From Olsenella timonensis (GTDB taxonomy: Bacteria; Actinomycetota; Coriobacteriia; Coriobacteriales; Atopobiaceae): DNA of 64,000 nt. The stretch's first letter is position 1. Every line of letters starts with the position of its first letter. Shown here one piece after another: positions 1 through 7,652 of this stretch. The notes below the pieces were generated by a model. That model ran no database searches. It saw only the letters and a program-made list of their open reading frames with translations, and had not been told where the DNA came from. Both the position numbers and the translations under genes were made by a program. The stretch lies in the NCBI RefSeq assembly GCF_900119915.1, contig NZ_LT635455.1, forward strand, positions 868,001 to 932,000, given 5' to 3'.

Positions 1-838
1 GGCGCTCGTCCTGCATGACGCGCAGCGCGTCTCTCCCGCCCATGAGCTCGGGTCGCTCCGTCTTCTGATGGCCGTCGAGCTCGCCGATAACGAGGCGACC
101 GTCTGCGGTGAGCCACAGGAAGTCCACGCGGAACCACTTCCCGGGCTCGACGGGGTCCTCGATCCACACCTGCAGCTCGGGCATCGCAAAGCCGAGGAGG
201 TGCATGTTCGCGCGCGCGATGGACTCGCCGCCGCTCTCGGCCCGCGCGTCGGCGAGCGCGGCTGCCCGCAGCGCGCCGCGGACGCCACGGTGCCCGCGGT
301 ACCGCTCTCCGAGGTGGGTCGCAAGGCCCCGTGCCGAGACGCCGCTCATTCGCAGCGCGGCGTCGGCAATGGCGAGCGCGTCGGGCAGCTCGAACGACGC
401 GAGGCAGTCGAACACCGTGCGCCAGAACGGCGTGAGCGGAAGCCCATCGTGCTCCTGGACGGCGTCGTCCTCGAGGTGCCGCCTCACGATGCCGGGGCAT
501 GACCGGCGGCTCGCACCGGACGGGGCGGCCACGTGCACGTCGGAGAGCAGGTCCCACGTCACGGGGAGCCCGTAGGCAACGGCGGCCGACGCCCCGCAGA
601 ACTGCCAGTTTGGGTGGTTGGGGGCGAGGGCGCGCATGAGGTGCAGCGTCCTCTCGGGCGGCTTGAGGCGCTCCCAGGAATCTCGCCGGAAGAAGAGGCC
701 CCTGACAGGCTCGACGACCTGGTCGCGGCGATGGCGCATCGCCTCGCGCAGGCCGCGCTCGCTCGGGGTGCAGCAGCGCCGCGCCCGCTCGGCCTCGTCC
801 AGCATCGCGGCGACGCTTTCATCGATGGACTTGCTCAT
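1..838 (-). CDS. AbiEi-like / nuclease-fold hypothetical protein, 3' end cut by window edge
   Basis: An open frame of 279 codons runs from an ATG at 836-838 off the left edge, with a good GGGGAGG ribosome binding site 6-7 nt upstream. The N-terminal half has a WQFCGASAAVAYGLPVT stretch and an RRHL segment, the pattern of the AbiEi-antitoxin-like proteins common in actinobacteria. The distal part (FRVDFLWLTADGRLVIGELDG) has the D...E-x-D-G layout of PD-(D/E)XK-like or DUF559-type domains. Family knowledge: such proteins are usually solitary and their function is unproven, and no AbiEii-type toxin gene is visible. The C-terminus lies outside the window, so a complete nuclease motif cannot be confirmed. 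Confidence 0.6.
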   Translation of the reverse strand, partial: MSKSIDESVAAMLDEAERARRCCTPSERGLREAMRHRRDQVVEPVRGLFFRRDSWERLKPPERTLHLMRALAPNHPNWQFCGASAAVAYGLPVTWDLLSDVHVAAPSGASRRSCPGIVRRHLEDDAVQEHDGLPLTPFWRTVFDCLASFELPDALAIADAALRMSGVSARGLATHLGERYRGHRGVRGALRAAALADARAESGGESIARANMHLLGFAMPELQVWIEDPVEPGKWFRVDFLWLTADGRLVIGELDGHQKTERPELMGGRDALRVMQDER

Positions 839-1088
839 GGATTGCCTCCCCTTGTGAGACTTCACCTCACAACAGCAGAATAGCAAACCACGAGTTTAAG
901 AATTACAGCATTAGGTGAACGCTCGTATGTGCGAAGCCAAGGCTTACGCCTACACCGAGACAGAGGAACTGCGGAAAACGGCGCCAAATTTCGGCCGATT
1001 TTCCGTAGATGCTCCGTCTCGGCGAATCGGAGGGCGTATGGGGAGCGGGCAAGGGGGGCGAGAAGGGCGAGAAGGGCGAGAAGGGCGC
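839..1088. repeat. Intergenic region with a 68-bp palindrome and a 9-bp tandem repeat
   Basis: No gene is seen here. Positions 955-1022 form an imperfect hairpin with about 24-nt arms; the left arm starts CCGAGACAGAG and the right arm ends CTCCGTCTCGG. A second element of the same length lies at 48013-48080. Positions 1060-1086 hold three perfect copies of the 9-mer GAGAAGGGC, a unit that recurs at 15589-15624 on the other strand and, in variant form, around 38600-38680. The segment 839-950 carries the promoter region of the leftward gene, where I see no clear consensus. Confidence 0.75.
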
Positions 1089-1319
1089 CTAGTCGCAGGC
1101 CCCGCAGCTCTCGCACTTCTCGGGCTTGGGGGAGCCTCCCTTGCCGCGCTGGTCGGTGTTGTAGAAGCCGGAGCCCTTGAAGACGATGCCGGAGGGGTCG
1201 AAGACGCGCTCGGCCTCGTGACCGCAGCTGGGGCAGCTGACCGTGGGGTGAGCGCTCATCGGGTGCTCGACCTCGAAGGTGATGCCGCAGTCGGGGCAGT
1301 GATAGTCATAGCGTGCCAT
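1089..1319 (-). CDS. FmdB-type zinc-ribbon protein
   Basis: A 76-residue protein that opens MARYDYHCPDCGITFEV and has a second knuckle SCPSCGHEAERVF, the two-CxxC zinc ribbon of the FmdB putative regulatory family. It ends with a CESCGACD cysteine cluster that could bind further metal. I chose the ATG at 1317-1319 because GCGGAGG sits 5-6 nt upstream and the family starts exactly there; the frame is open 12 codons further upstream. The role of the family is poorly defined (first noted near formamidase regulation). It is an isolated leftward gene with nothing co-directional immediately around it. Confidence 0.85.
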   Translation of the reverse strand: MARYDYHCPDCGITFEVEHPMSAHPTVSCPSCGHEAERVFDPSGIVFKGSGFYNTDQRGKGGSPKPEKCESCGACD

Positions 1320-1490
1320 GTCAGCCTCCGCAAAACCTGAAACGTCCAAACGCAAGATACTTTACCCAACGCACGCGTCGGCGAACGCGAGGATTTTATC
1401 GCCGAATGCGTTTATCATCATATCTGCTCTACTCGTACAGGAATGTGTGTGCAAGTGCGCCCGGCTGCGCACCTGCGGAACGGGGGACCG

Positions 1491-2840
1491 ATGGAGATTT
1501 CCGGCGCGATCTTTGACTGCGACGGCACGCTGGTGGACTCTATGGGCATGTGGCGCGGCGCCAACCGCTGGCTCTTCGAGGCCAACGGCCTGGATGCCGA
1601 CGCCGTCGACCTCGTGGCGCTCGAGGCCCTGTCGATCAGGGACATGTGCGCCTACATGCATGACGAGCTCGGCGCGAGCGCATCCGCCGACGACCTCTAC
1701 GAGCAGCTCTGCGCCCATGTGCGCGACGCCTACGCGCGCGAGGTCCCCGTCTTCCCCGGGGCCCGCGAGTTCCTGGCGGAGCTCGCCGCCGCGGGCGTGC
1801 CGATGGTGATCGCCTCCTCGACGCCGGTGCGCGAGCTGCGCTGCGCGCTCGAGGCACACGGACTCGACGGCTACTTCGCCGACCTCGTGAGCACCGAGGA
1901 CGTGGGCGGCCGCGACAAGGAGTTCCCCGACGTCTACCTGGAGGCCCAGCGGCGCCTCGGCACCCCGCGCGAGACCACGTGGGTCTTCGAGGACGCGCCC
2001 TTCGGCGTGCAGACGTCGCACCGCGCTGGGTTTGCCGTCGTCGGCCTCATGAACGACCATGACGGGCGACGCGAGGAGGACGTGCGCCCCTACTGCGACG
2101 TCTACGTCCACGGCTACGCGGAGCTGTCCCTGCCGCTGCTGCGGGACTACGAGCGCCCGGTGGCGCCGCACGGCGCGCCGCTGCGCGCGCTCGTCGTGGC
2201 GGGCTCGCCCGAGCCGAGCTCCCCGGAGCTGATCGCGCGCCTTGCCGACGACGCCGACTACGTGGTGGTCGCCGACGGCGGCGCCGACGCCTGCCGCGCG
2301 GCGGGCGTGGCCCCGGACCTCTTCTGCGGCGACGGCGACTCCGCCTCCGCCGAGGCGGCCGCGTGGGCCCGCGCCGCGGTCCGCTCCTGCGTGAGCTTTC
2401 CGGCGGAGAAGTACGCGACCGACCTCGCCCTCGCGCTCGACTGCGCCCGCCACGAGGCCTCCCGCCGCGAGGCGCCGCTCTCGGTGACGCTCACGTGCGC
2501 CTCGGGCGGGCGTCCCGACCACGCGCTCGCCGCGGTGGGGCAGCTCGCCGCCCTCGGCGCCGCACGGGCGCGCATCGTGGAGGACGGCTACGAGATGAGG
2601 ATCGTCTCGGCGGGCGGGGAGCACCTCTGGAGGCTCGGGCCCGACGCGGTCGGTCGCACGTTCTCCGCGGTCGCCGTGGCGCCCGACACGCGGATCGACG
2701 AGCGCGGCATGCGCTGGGAGCTCCGCGACAAGCCGATGGTCCTTCTCGGCGACCTGGGAATCTCGAACGTGGTCACGAGCGCGGACGCGGAGGTCGAGTG
2801 TCGCTCGGGCGCCGTCGCAGCCTTCGTGCTGCGCGACTAG
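1491..2840 (+). CDS. HAD-family phosphatase fused to thiamine pyrophosphokinase
   Basis: A single 449-residue protein. Residues 1-225 are a HAD subfamily I (phosphoglycolate phosphatase/beta-PGM type) domain: nucleophile motif FDCDGTLVDS (D9, D11), motif II ASSTPVREL, motif III lysine in GRDKEFPD, and motif IV FEDAPFGV. From about residue 230 a ThiN-like domain follows, with VVADGGADACRAAGVAPD, FCGDGDSAS and PAEKYATDLALAL, the thiamine pyrophosphokinase signature (ATP + thiamine to AMP + TPP). The start is ATG 1491 with a GGGGG site just upstream; an earlier in-frame GTG at 1443 lacks the family match. Inference: the HAD half may convert thiamine monophosphate, or another cofactor phosphate, to a substrate for the kinase half. 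No TPP riboswitch is seen upstream. Confidence 0.85.
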   Translation: MEISGAIFDCDGTLVDSMGMWRGANRWLFEANGLDADAVDLVALEALSIRDMCAYMHDELGASASADDLYEQLCAHVRDAYAREVPVFPGAREFLAELAAAGVPMVIASSTPVRELRCALEAHGLDGYFADLVSTEDVGGRDKEFPDVYLEAQRRLGTPRETTWVFEDAPFGVQTSHRAGFAVVGLMNDHDGRREEDVRPYCDVYVHGYAELSLPLLRDYERPVAPHGAPLRALVVAGSPEPSSPELIARLADDADYVVVADGGADACRAAGVAPDLFCGDGDSASAEAAAWARAAVRSCVSFPAEKYATDLALALDCARHEASRREAPLSVTLTCASGGRPDHALAAVGQLAALGAARARIVEDGYEMRIVSAGGEHLWRLGPDAVGRTFSAVAVAPDTRIDERGMRWELRDKPMVLLGDLGISNVVTSADAEVECRSGAVAAFVLRD

Positions 2841-2898
2841 TCCGACCCCACACCTTGTCATCCCAAACACAAACGCCACAAATGCTTGAGGTTTTGTG

Positions 2899-2926
2899 TT
2901 GCAGGAGGCCAGCCGTGTGCTATAGT
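2899..2926 (+). promoter_or_regulatory. rpmB promoter
   Basis: TTGCAG (2899-2904), a 16-bp spacer and TATAGT (2921-2926) resemble a primary-sigma promoter. It sits about 58 nt before the rpmB start and after the 3' end of the HAD-TPK gene. Confidence 0.7.
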
Positions 2927-2983
2927 TGGCGAGCTGTGTAAAAGCGGGCGCGAGAAGAGCGCCGCGCCCCCGAGGAGGTAAGC

Positions 2984-3172
2984 ATGTCCAAGGTCTGTGA
3001 GTTCTGCGGCAAGCATGCCGTTGCCGGTCGTTCCATCAGCCACTCCCACCGCGTGGTGAACCGCACGTTCAAGCCCAACATCCAGCGCGTCACCGTCGTC
3101 GTCGACGGTCACCGCCGCAAGGCCAACGTGTGCTCCCGCTGCCTCAAGTCCGGCAAGATCGCCCGCAGCTAG
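2984..3172 (+). CDS. rpmB: 50S ribosomal protein L28
   Basis: A 62-residue L28. The N-terminus MSKVCEFCGKHAVAGRSISH and the C-terminal VCSRCLKSGKI give four cysteines in two CxxC pairs, so this is the zinc-binding (C+) paralogue type. It binds 23S rRNA in the large subunit. A strong GAGGAGG site is 4-5 nt upstream of the ATG. It is monocistronic, with its own promoter and a terminator directly behind it. In many actinobacteria C+ and C- L28 paralogues alternate with zinc status; whether a C- copy exists elsewhere cannot be judged here. Confidence 0.97.
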   Translation: MSKVCEFCGKHAVAGRSISHSHRVVNRTFKPNIQRVTVVVDGHRRKANVCSRCLKSGKIARS

Positions 3173-3196
3173 GTCGCGCGACATAGTGTAGCCCGA

Positions 3197-3221
3197 GGGG
3201 GTCGCCACGGCGGCCCCCTTT
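3197..3221 (+). terminator. rpmB terminator
   Basis: A GGGGGTCGCC / GGCGGCCCCC stem with a tight loop is followed by TTTGCGTTT. It lies between convergent rpmB and the leftward amidohydrolase gene and could serve both. Confidence 0.75.
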
Positions 3222-3265
3222 GCGTTTCCGGGCCTCACGGCGCGGGGTGCGCGACGAGGCCCGCC

Positions 3266-4417
3266 CTAGGGCATGAGGAGGAGCCGACGGTACGCGTCGA
3301 GCCCCGCGAGCAGCACGCGCTCGTCAAAGTCGAAGGCGTCGGCGTGGAGCGGGACGTGCGTGCCGGTCCCGAGCAGCAGGAAGACGCCGGGCAGCCTGCG
3401 CTGGTAGAAGGAGAAGTCCTCGGCGATGAGCAGGGGCTCCGCCACGCGCTCGAGCCCCGGCAGCGCCGCCTCTGCGCGCGCGAACAGCTCGGCGTCGTTC
3501 ACGACGGGAGGGTACCCCTCGGAGAGGGAGAGCTCGGCGGCGCAGCCTTCGGCCCCGGCGGCGGAGCCCGCGAGCTCCTCCAGGGCCTCGCGGGCGCGTT
3601 CGAACATCTCGTCGGAGAAGACGCGCAGGCTGCCCTCGGCCCGCGCCCCGGCCGCGATGGCGTTTCTCACGGTGCCCGCCTCGAGGCGCCCGAAGCGCAG
3701 CAGGCACGGCTCCCCGGACCCCTCCGCCAGCCGGGCGCACGCCGCCTCGGCCGCGGGCACGAAGCGCGCCGCCGCGACAAGGGCGTCGCGCCCCTCCCGC
3801 CAGCGCGCGATGTGGCTCGCGCGTCCGGAGAACCCGACCGTGACCTCGCTCGAGCGCGCGAGCAGCGCCCCCGGGCGCGAGGCCAGCGTTGCTGCCGGCA
3901 GCTCGGGCCACAGATGGAACCCAAAGACGCGCTCGGCGGCCACCCGCTCGAAGACCCCGCTCCCGCAGACGCGCGCCGCGCCGCCCGTCGTCTCCTCGGC
4001 GGGCTGGAACACCACGAGCACGTTGCGCGGCAGGTCGCGCGCGCTGACGCCGGAGGCGCGCCCGTCGACCACCTCGCCCACCCACGTCGCCGCGGCGAGC
4101 GCCATGGCCATGTGCCCGTCGTGCCCGCAGGCGTGCATGCGCCCCGGGCGCTGGCTCGCGTAGGGCGCCCCCGTCCGCTCCGAGACGGGGAGCGCGTCCA
4201 TGTCTGCCCTGATCGCCACGCTCGACCGCCGCCCGAGGTCGAACCACGCGCAGAGCGCCCCCGGGCACGGCTCCAGGAGCTCGCACGGAAGCCCCTCGAG
4301 CTCCGCGCGCAGGTAGGCGAGCGTCTCGGGGAGGTCGTCGTCAAGCTCGGGGATGCGATGGAGGTCGCGGCGCCAGCGCGTGAGCGCGGCGAGCTCGCGG
4401 TTCTTGTCGGCGTGCAT
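3266..4417 (-). CDS. M20 amidohydrolase, probable N-acetyl-L,L-diaminopimelate deacetylase
   Basis: A 383-residue M20D metallopeptidase. Metal and catalytic motifs are visible: MHACGHDGHMAMALA (CGHD.H), FQPAEETTGGA with the general-base glutamates, GFHLWPELP, and AEDFSFYQRRLPG near the C-terminus. The family covers hippurate hydrolases, IAA-amino acid hydrolases and N-acetyl-DAP deacetylases. I favour the last because the gene sits back to back with lysA-dapA-dapB-dapH, whose DapH makes the N-acetylated intermediate, and no other deacetylase is in the cluster. Its ATG follows GAGGAGG. It is transcribed away from the lysine riboswitch and is therefore not under that control. Substrate assignment is inference. 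Confidence 0.75.
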   Translation of the reverse strand: MHADKNRELAALTRWRRDLHRIPELDDDLPETLAYLRAELEGLPCELLEPCPGALCAWFDLGRRSSVAIRADMDALPVSERTGAPYASQRPGRMHACGHDGHMAMALAAATWVGEVVDGRASGVSARDLPRNVLVVFQPAEETTGGAARVCGSGVFERVAAERVFGFHLWPELPAATLASRPGALLARSSEVTVGFSGRASHIARWREGRDALVAAARFVPAAEAACARLAEGSGEPCLLRFGRLEAGTVRNAIAAGARAEGSLRVFSDEMFERAREALEELAGSAAGAEGCAAELSLSEGYPPVVNDAELFARAEAALPGLERVAEPLLIAEDFSFYQRRLPGVFLLLGTGTHVPLHADAFDFDERVLLAGLDAYRRLLLMP

Positions 4418-4441
4418 GGGCCTCCTCTCAGAATGGTTTCG

Positions 4442-4450
4442 AGTATATCA
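4442..4450 (-). promoter_or_regulatory. Extended -10 promoter of the amidohydrolase gene
   Basis: On the minus strand this reads TGATATACT, an extended -10 (TGn-TATACT) about 25 nt before the start codon. No -35 is needed or seen. Confidence 0.55.
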
Positions 4451-4496
4451 ACGCGCGGCGCGGCCGCGCCCCCGTGTGCTAAGGTGTCCCCCACTC

Positions 4497-4654
4497 GATA
4501 GAGGCGCGGACGAGAAGATCCGCGGGGGAGCCGGCAGGCGACGATCCCGCGGGGAGGCGAGCCCGCCGAACCCGACGCACGGGCGCGTGCGCACGGGTGG
4601 GCCTGCGGGGAACACCCGCAGGACTGTCTGCACGCAGCCTGCAGGAGCGCTATC
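4497..4654 (+). ncRNA. Lysine riboswitch (L box) upstream of lysA
   Basis: The conserved lysine-aptamer blocks occur in order: GATAGAGGCGCG at the 5' P1 side (4497-4508), GGGGGAGCCG, CCCGCCGAA, GGACTGTC (4621-4628) and GGAGCGCTATC (4644-4654), whose CTATC closes P1 with GATAG. P1 ends only 11 nt before the lysA ATG and the ribosome binding site GGGAG lies at once behind it. No terminator hairpin with a T-run is present, so control is probably translational (inference). It should shut the downstream lysA-dapABH genes when lysine is abundant. Confidence 0.93.
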
Positions 4655-4665
4655 AGGGAGCAGCC

Positions 4666-5952
4666 ATGGGCATGAAGCGTCCTTTTGTCACGCGGGAGCG
4701 GCTCGAGGCCATCGCGGCCGAGCACCCCACCCCCTTCCACCTCTACGACGAGGCGGAGATTCGCCGGCGCGCCGCCGAGCTCAACGCCGCCTTCTCCTGG
4801 AACCCCGGCTTCAGGGAGTACTTTGCCGTCAAGGCCACCCCAAACCCGTGGATCGTCTCGATCCTGGCCGAGTGCGGCTGCGGCTGCGACTGCGCCACCG
4901 GCCCCGAGCTCATGCTCGCCGAGGCCGCCGGCGTCACCGGGCGCCGCGTCATGCTCTCCTCGAGCGACACGCCCGACGAGGACCTTCGCGCCGCCGCCGA
5001 GCTCGGGGCGATCATCAACCTCGACGCCCCGGACATGGTCGACGCGCTCCTGCGCGCGCTCGACGGGCGCGTGCCCGAGGTCGTCTGCTGCCGCGTGAAC
5101 CCCGGCGGGAGCTTCGTGGCGCAGAGCGGGGTCATCGGGCGCCCCGAGGACTCCAAGTTCGGCATGACCGTGCCGCAGCTCCTCGAGACCTTCGCGCGGC
5201 TGCGCGACCTCGGCGTGCGGGAGTTCGGCATCCACGCGTTCCTTGCCAGCAACGCGCAGGTCGACGACTACTACCCGCGCCTCGCGCGCCTGCTCTTCGG
5301 CCTGGCGGTGCGCGTCTCGCGCGAGCTCGGCGTCCACGTGGGCTTCGTGGACCTCTCCGGGGGGATCGGGGTCGACTACCGACCCGAGGACACCCCCTGC
5401 GACCTGGCCGCCATTGGCGAGGGCGTGCGCCGCGCCCACGAGGAGACGCTCGTCCCCTCGGGCATGGGCGACGTGGCGGTCTACGCCGAGCTCGGGCGCT
5501 GGATGCTCGCGCCGGCGGGCGCCCTGGTGACCCGCGTCATCCACGAGAAGCGGACCTACCGTCACTACCTGGGCGTAGACGCGTGCGCGGCCAACCTCAT
5601 GCGCCCCGCCGTCTACGACGCCTACCACCACGTGACGGTCATGGGATCCGAGGGCGCACCGTGCGACCACCGCTACAGCGTGGTGGGACGGCTCTGCGAG
5701 AACAGCGACCAGTTCGCGCGCGACCGCCTGATGCCGGAGTGCCACGTCGGCGACCTGCTCTTCATTCACGACGCTGGTGCCCACGGGCACTCGATGGGCT
5801 ACAACTACAACGGCGCCCTGCGCTCCGCCGAGCTGCTCCTGCGCGAGGACGGCTCCGTGCAGCGGATCCGCCGCGCCGAGACGCCGGCCGACTACTTCGC
5901 CACTCTCGACGATGACCCGCGCTTCTCAGCGCTCGCCCGCCGAAAACCGTAG
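4666..5952 (+). CDS. lysA: Diaminopimelate decarboxylase family protein
   Basis: A 428-residue fold-type III PLP enzyme that converts meso-diaminopimelate to lysine. The PLP lysine is in YFAVKATPNPW; a GGIGVDY phosphate-binding loop, RWMLAPAG and CENSD (in place of the usual CESGD), and YNYNG near the C-terminus are visible. The substituted HAFLASN and CENSD motifs place it in a divergent LysA-like branch, so substrate preference is slightly uncertain; context and the upstream lysine riboswitch support LysA. I start at ATG 4666: earlier in-frame codons fall inside the riboswitch. ATG 4672 is an alternative. First gene of lysA-dapA-dapB-dapH. Confidence 0.85.
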   Translation: MGMKRPFVTRERLEAIAAEHPTPFHLYDEAEIRRRAAELNAAFSWNPGFREYFAVKATPNPWIVSILAECGCGCDCATGPELMLAEAAGVTGRRVMLSSSDTPDEDLRAAAELGAIINLDAPDMVDALLRALDGRVPEVVCCRVNPGGSFVAQSGVIGRPEDSKFGMTVPQLLETFARLRDLGVREFGIHAFLASNAQVDDYYPRLARLLFGLAVRVSRELGVHVGFVDLSGGIGVDYRPEDTPCDLAAIGEGVRRAHEETLVPSGMGDVAVYAELGRWMLAPAGALVTRVIHEKRTYRHYLGVDACAANLMRPAVYDAYHHVTVMGSEGAPCDHRYSVVGRLCENSDQFARDRLMPECHVGDLLFIHDAGAHGHSMGYNYNGALRSAELLLREDGSVQRIRRAETPADYFATLDDDPRFSALARRKP

Positions 5953-6027
5953 CCGCGCCCCGGGGCCTTCCCCGGCGCGCACCCGGCAGAGCGACCGCGA
6001 ACAGAGACAAGCGAAAGCGAGAAGAAC

Positions 6028-6918
6028 ATGGACATGACCAACCTCACGGGATCCGTTGTCGCGCTCGTCACGCCGTTTTGCGCGGACGGGTCGATCGACT
6101 TTGCCGCGCTCGAGCGGCTCGTCGACTTCCACCTGGCGAACGGCACCGACGGGATCCTCGTGCTCGGCACCACCGGAGAGTCGTCCACGATGACCGACGA
6201 GGAGGACCTCGAGGTCGCCCGCTGCGTGGTCGAGCGCGTTGCCGGCCGCGTCCCGGTCATCGGCGGCGCGGGCTCCAACGCCACCTTCGAGTCCCAGCGC
6301 AAGGCCGCGGGCCTCGTGCGCCTGGGCGTGGACGGCCTGCTCCTCATCACGCCCTACTACAACAAGTCCAACGAGGAGGGGATCTACCGCCACTTCACCG
6401 CGGTCCTCGACCAGGTCGACGTGCCCTGCATCCTCTACAACATCCCCGGCCGCACCGGCTGCTCGATCAGCGAGAAGAACCTCGCGCGCCTGGCGGCCCA
6501 CCCCAACGCGTGGGGCATCAAGGAGGCCTCCGGCTCCATCGGCTACGCCACGATGGCGGCGCGCTACCTCTCGGACGACTTTCGCATGTTCTCCGGCAAC
6601 GACGACATCGTGGTGCCCCTCATGTCGCTCGGCGCGCGCGGCGTCATCTCGGTGTGGGCCAACGTCGCGCCGGCGACGGTCCATGGGATGTGCGCCGACT
6701 TCCTCTCCGGGGACGTGGCGGCGGCGCGCGAGGCCCAGCTCGCCAACCTCGAGCTCGTCCACGCGCTCTTCTGCGAGGTGAACCCGATCCCCGTCAAGTG
6801 CGCGCTCGCCGAGATGGGGATGATCGAGGAGGTCTACCGCCTGCCCCTGTGGCAGATCTCTGACGCCGGGCGCGCCCGGCTCGTCGCGGCCATGAGGGAG
6901 GTCGGTCTCCTTGGCTAG
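6028..6918 (+). CDS. dapA: 4-hydroxy-tetrahydrodipicolinate synthase
   Basis: A 296-residue class I aldolase-type enzyme that condenses pyruvate with aspartate semialdehyde, the first committed step of lysine/DAP synthesis. Motifs: VLGTTGESSTMT, TPYYNKSNEEG with the catalytic tyrosine, YNIPGRTG, and the Schiff-base lysine in GIKEASG. Length is normal. The ATG is preceded by GCGAGAAGAAC; a second in-frame ATG follows two codons later. It is the second gene of the operon, 75 nt after lysA, and its last codons overlap dapB. Confidence 0.96.
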   Translation: MDMTNLTGSVVALVTPFCADGSIDFAALERLVDFHLANGTDGILVLGTTGESSTMTDEEDLEVARCVVERVAGRVPVIGGAGSNATFESQRKAAGLVRLGVDGLLLITPYYNKSNEEGIYRHFTAVLDQVDVPCILYNIPGRTGCSISEKNLARLAAHPNAWGIKEASGSIGYATMAARYLSDDFRMFSGNDDIVVPLMSLGARGVISVWANVAPATVHGMCADFLSGDVAAAREAQLANLELVHALFCEVNPIPVKCALAEMGMIEEVYRLPLWQISDAGRARLVAAMREVGLLG

Positions 6919-7630
6919 CGCGATCGTGGTGGGCGCCGCGGGGCGCATGGGCCGCCTCGTCACGGAGGAGCTGGCGTGCCGCGACTTTGACGTGCTGGGT
7001 GGCTACGACGCGCTCGACGTGGGCGCCCTCGACGCGGAGGCCCCCGTCGCCGACCTCGTCGTGGACTTCTCCGCGCCGGCCGCGCTGTCGCACGTGCTCG
7101 CCTACGCGCGGCGCACGGGCGCGGCGGTGGTCTCGGGCGTGACTGGCCTCGCCGAGGGGCAGCTCGACGAGCTGCGCGCCCTGGGCGCGGACAACCGGGT
7201 GGCCTGGTCGGCCAACTACTCGCTCGGCGTGGCCGTGCTGCGCCGCGCGACGGCCATGGCGGCCGAGGCGCTCGCCGGCTGGGACGTGGAGATCGTGGAG
7301 ACGCACCACAACCAGAAGGCCGACGCGCCGTCCGGCACCGCCAAGGCGCTTCTCGCCGCGGTCGACCCGGGCGGGGAGCGACCCGTGGTGGACGGGCGCT
7401 CCGGTGCCGTGGGCGCGCGGACGCCCGCAGAGATCGGCGTGCACGCGCTGCGCGGCGGCACCGTGGCCGGGACGCACGAGGTCCACTTCTTCGGCGCGGA
7501 TGAGGAGCTCTGCCTCACGCACCGCGCCGCGAGCCGGCAGATCTTCGCGCGCGGCGCCGCGCTGTGCGCCGAGCGCCTGCTCGGGCGCGCCCCCGGCTTC
7601 TACGACTTTGATACCCTGATGTTCGGATAG
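6911..7630 (+). CDS. dapB: 4-hydroxy-tetrahydrodipicolinate reductase
   Basis: A 239-residue NAD(P)H-dependent reductase of the DAP pathway. It shows the dinucleotide motif VGAAGRMG at the N-terminus and the substrate motif [15 protein letters not shown] with the catalytic HH/K. It starts at a TTG that overlaps the dapA stop by 8 nt, which implies translational coupling. It is somewhat shorter than the E. coli enzyme (about 270 residues), as is common in actinobacteria and clostridia. Confidence 0.95.
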   Translation: MASAIVVGAAGRMGRLVTEELACRDFDVLGGYDALDVGALDAEAPVADLVVDFSAPAALSHVLAYARRTGAAVVSGVTGLAEGQLDELRALGADNRVAWSANYSLGVAVLRRATAMAAEALAGWDVEIVETHHNQKADAPSGTAKALLAAVDPGGERPVVDGRSGAVGARTPAEIGVHALRGGTVAGTHEVHFFGADEELCLTHRAASRQIFARGAALCAERLLGRAPGFYDFDTLMFG

Positions 7631-7652
7631 CCGCGAATCGGGAGGAACGGGC

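Noticed and set aside
1320-1490. TPP riboswitch expected before the thiamine pyrophosphokinase fusion
   Set aside because: No CTGAGA/ACCTGA-type THI-box blocks are present in the leader.
4597-4665. Upstream in-frame extension of lysA
   Set aside because: The extra 23 codons lie inside the lysine riboswitch; the ribosome site and family alignment favour ATG 4666.
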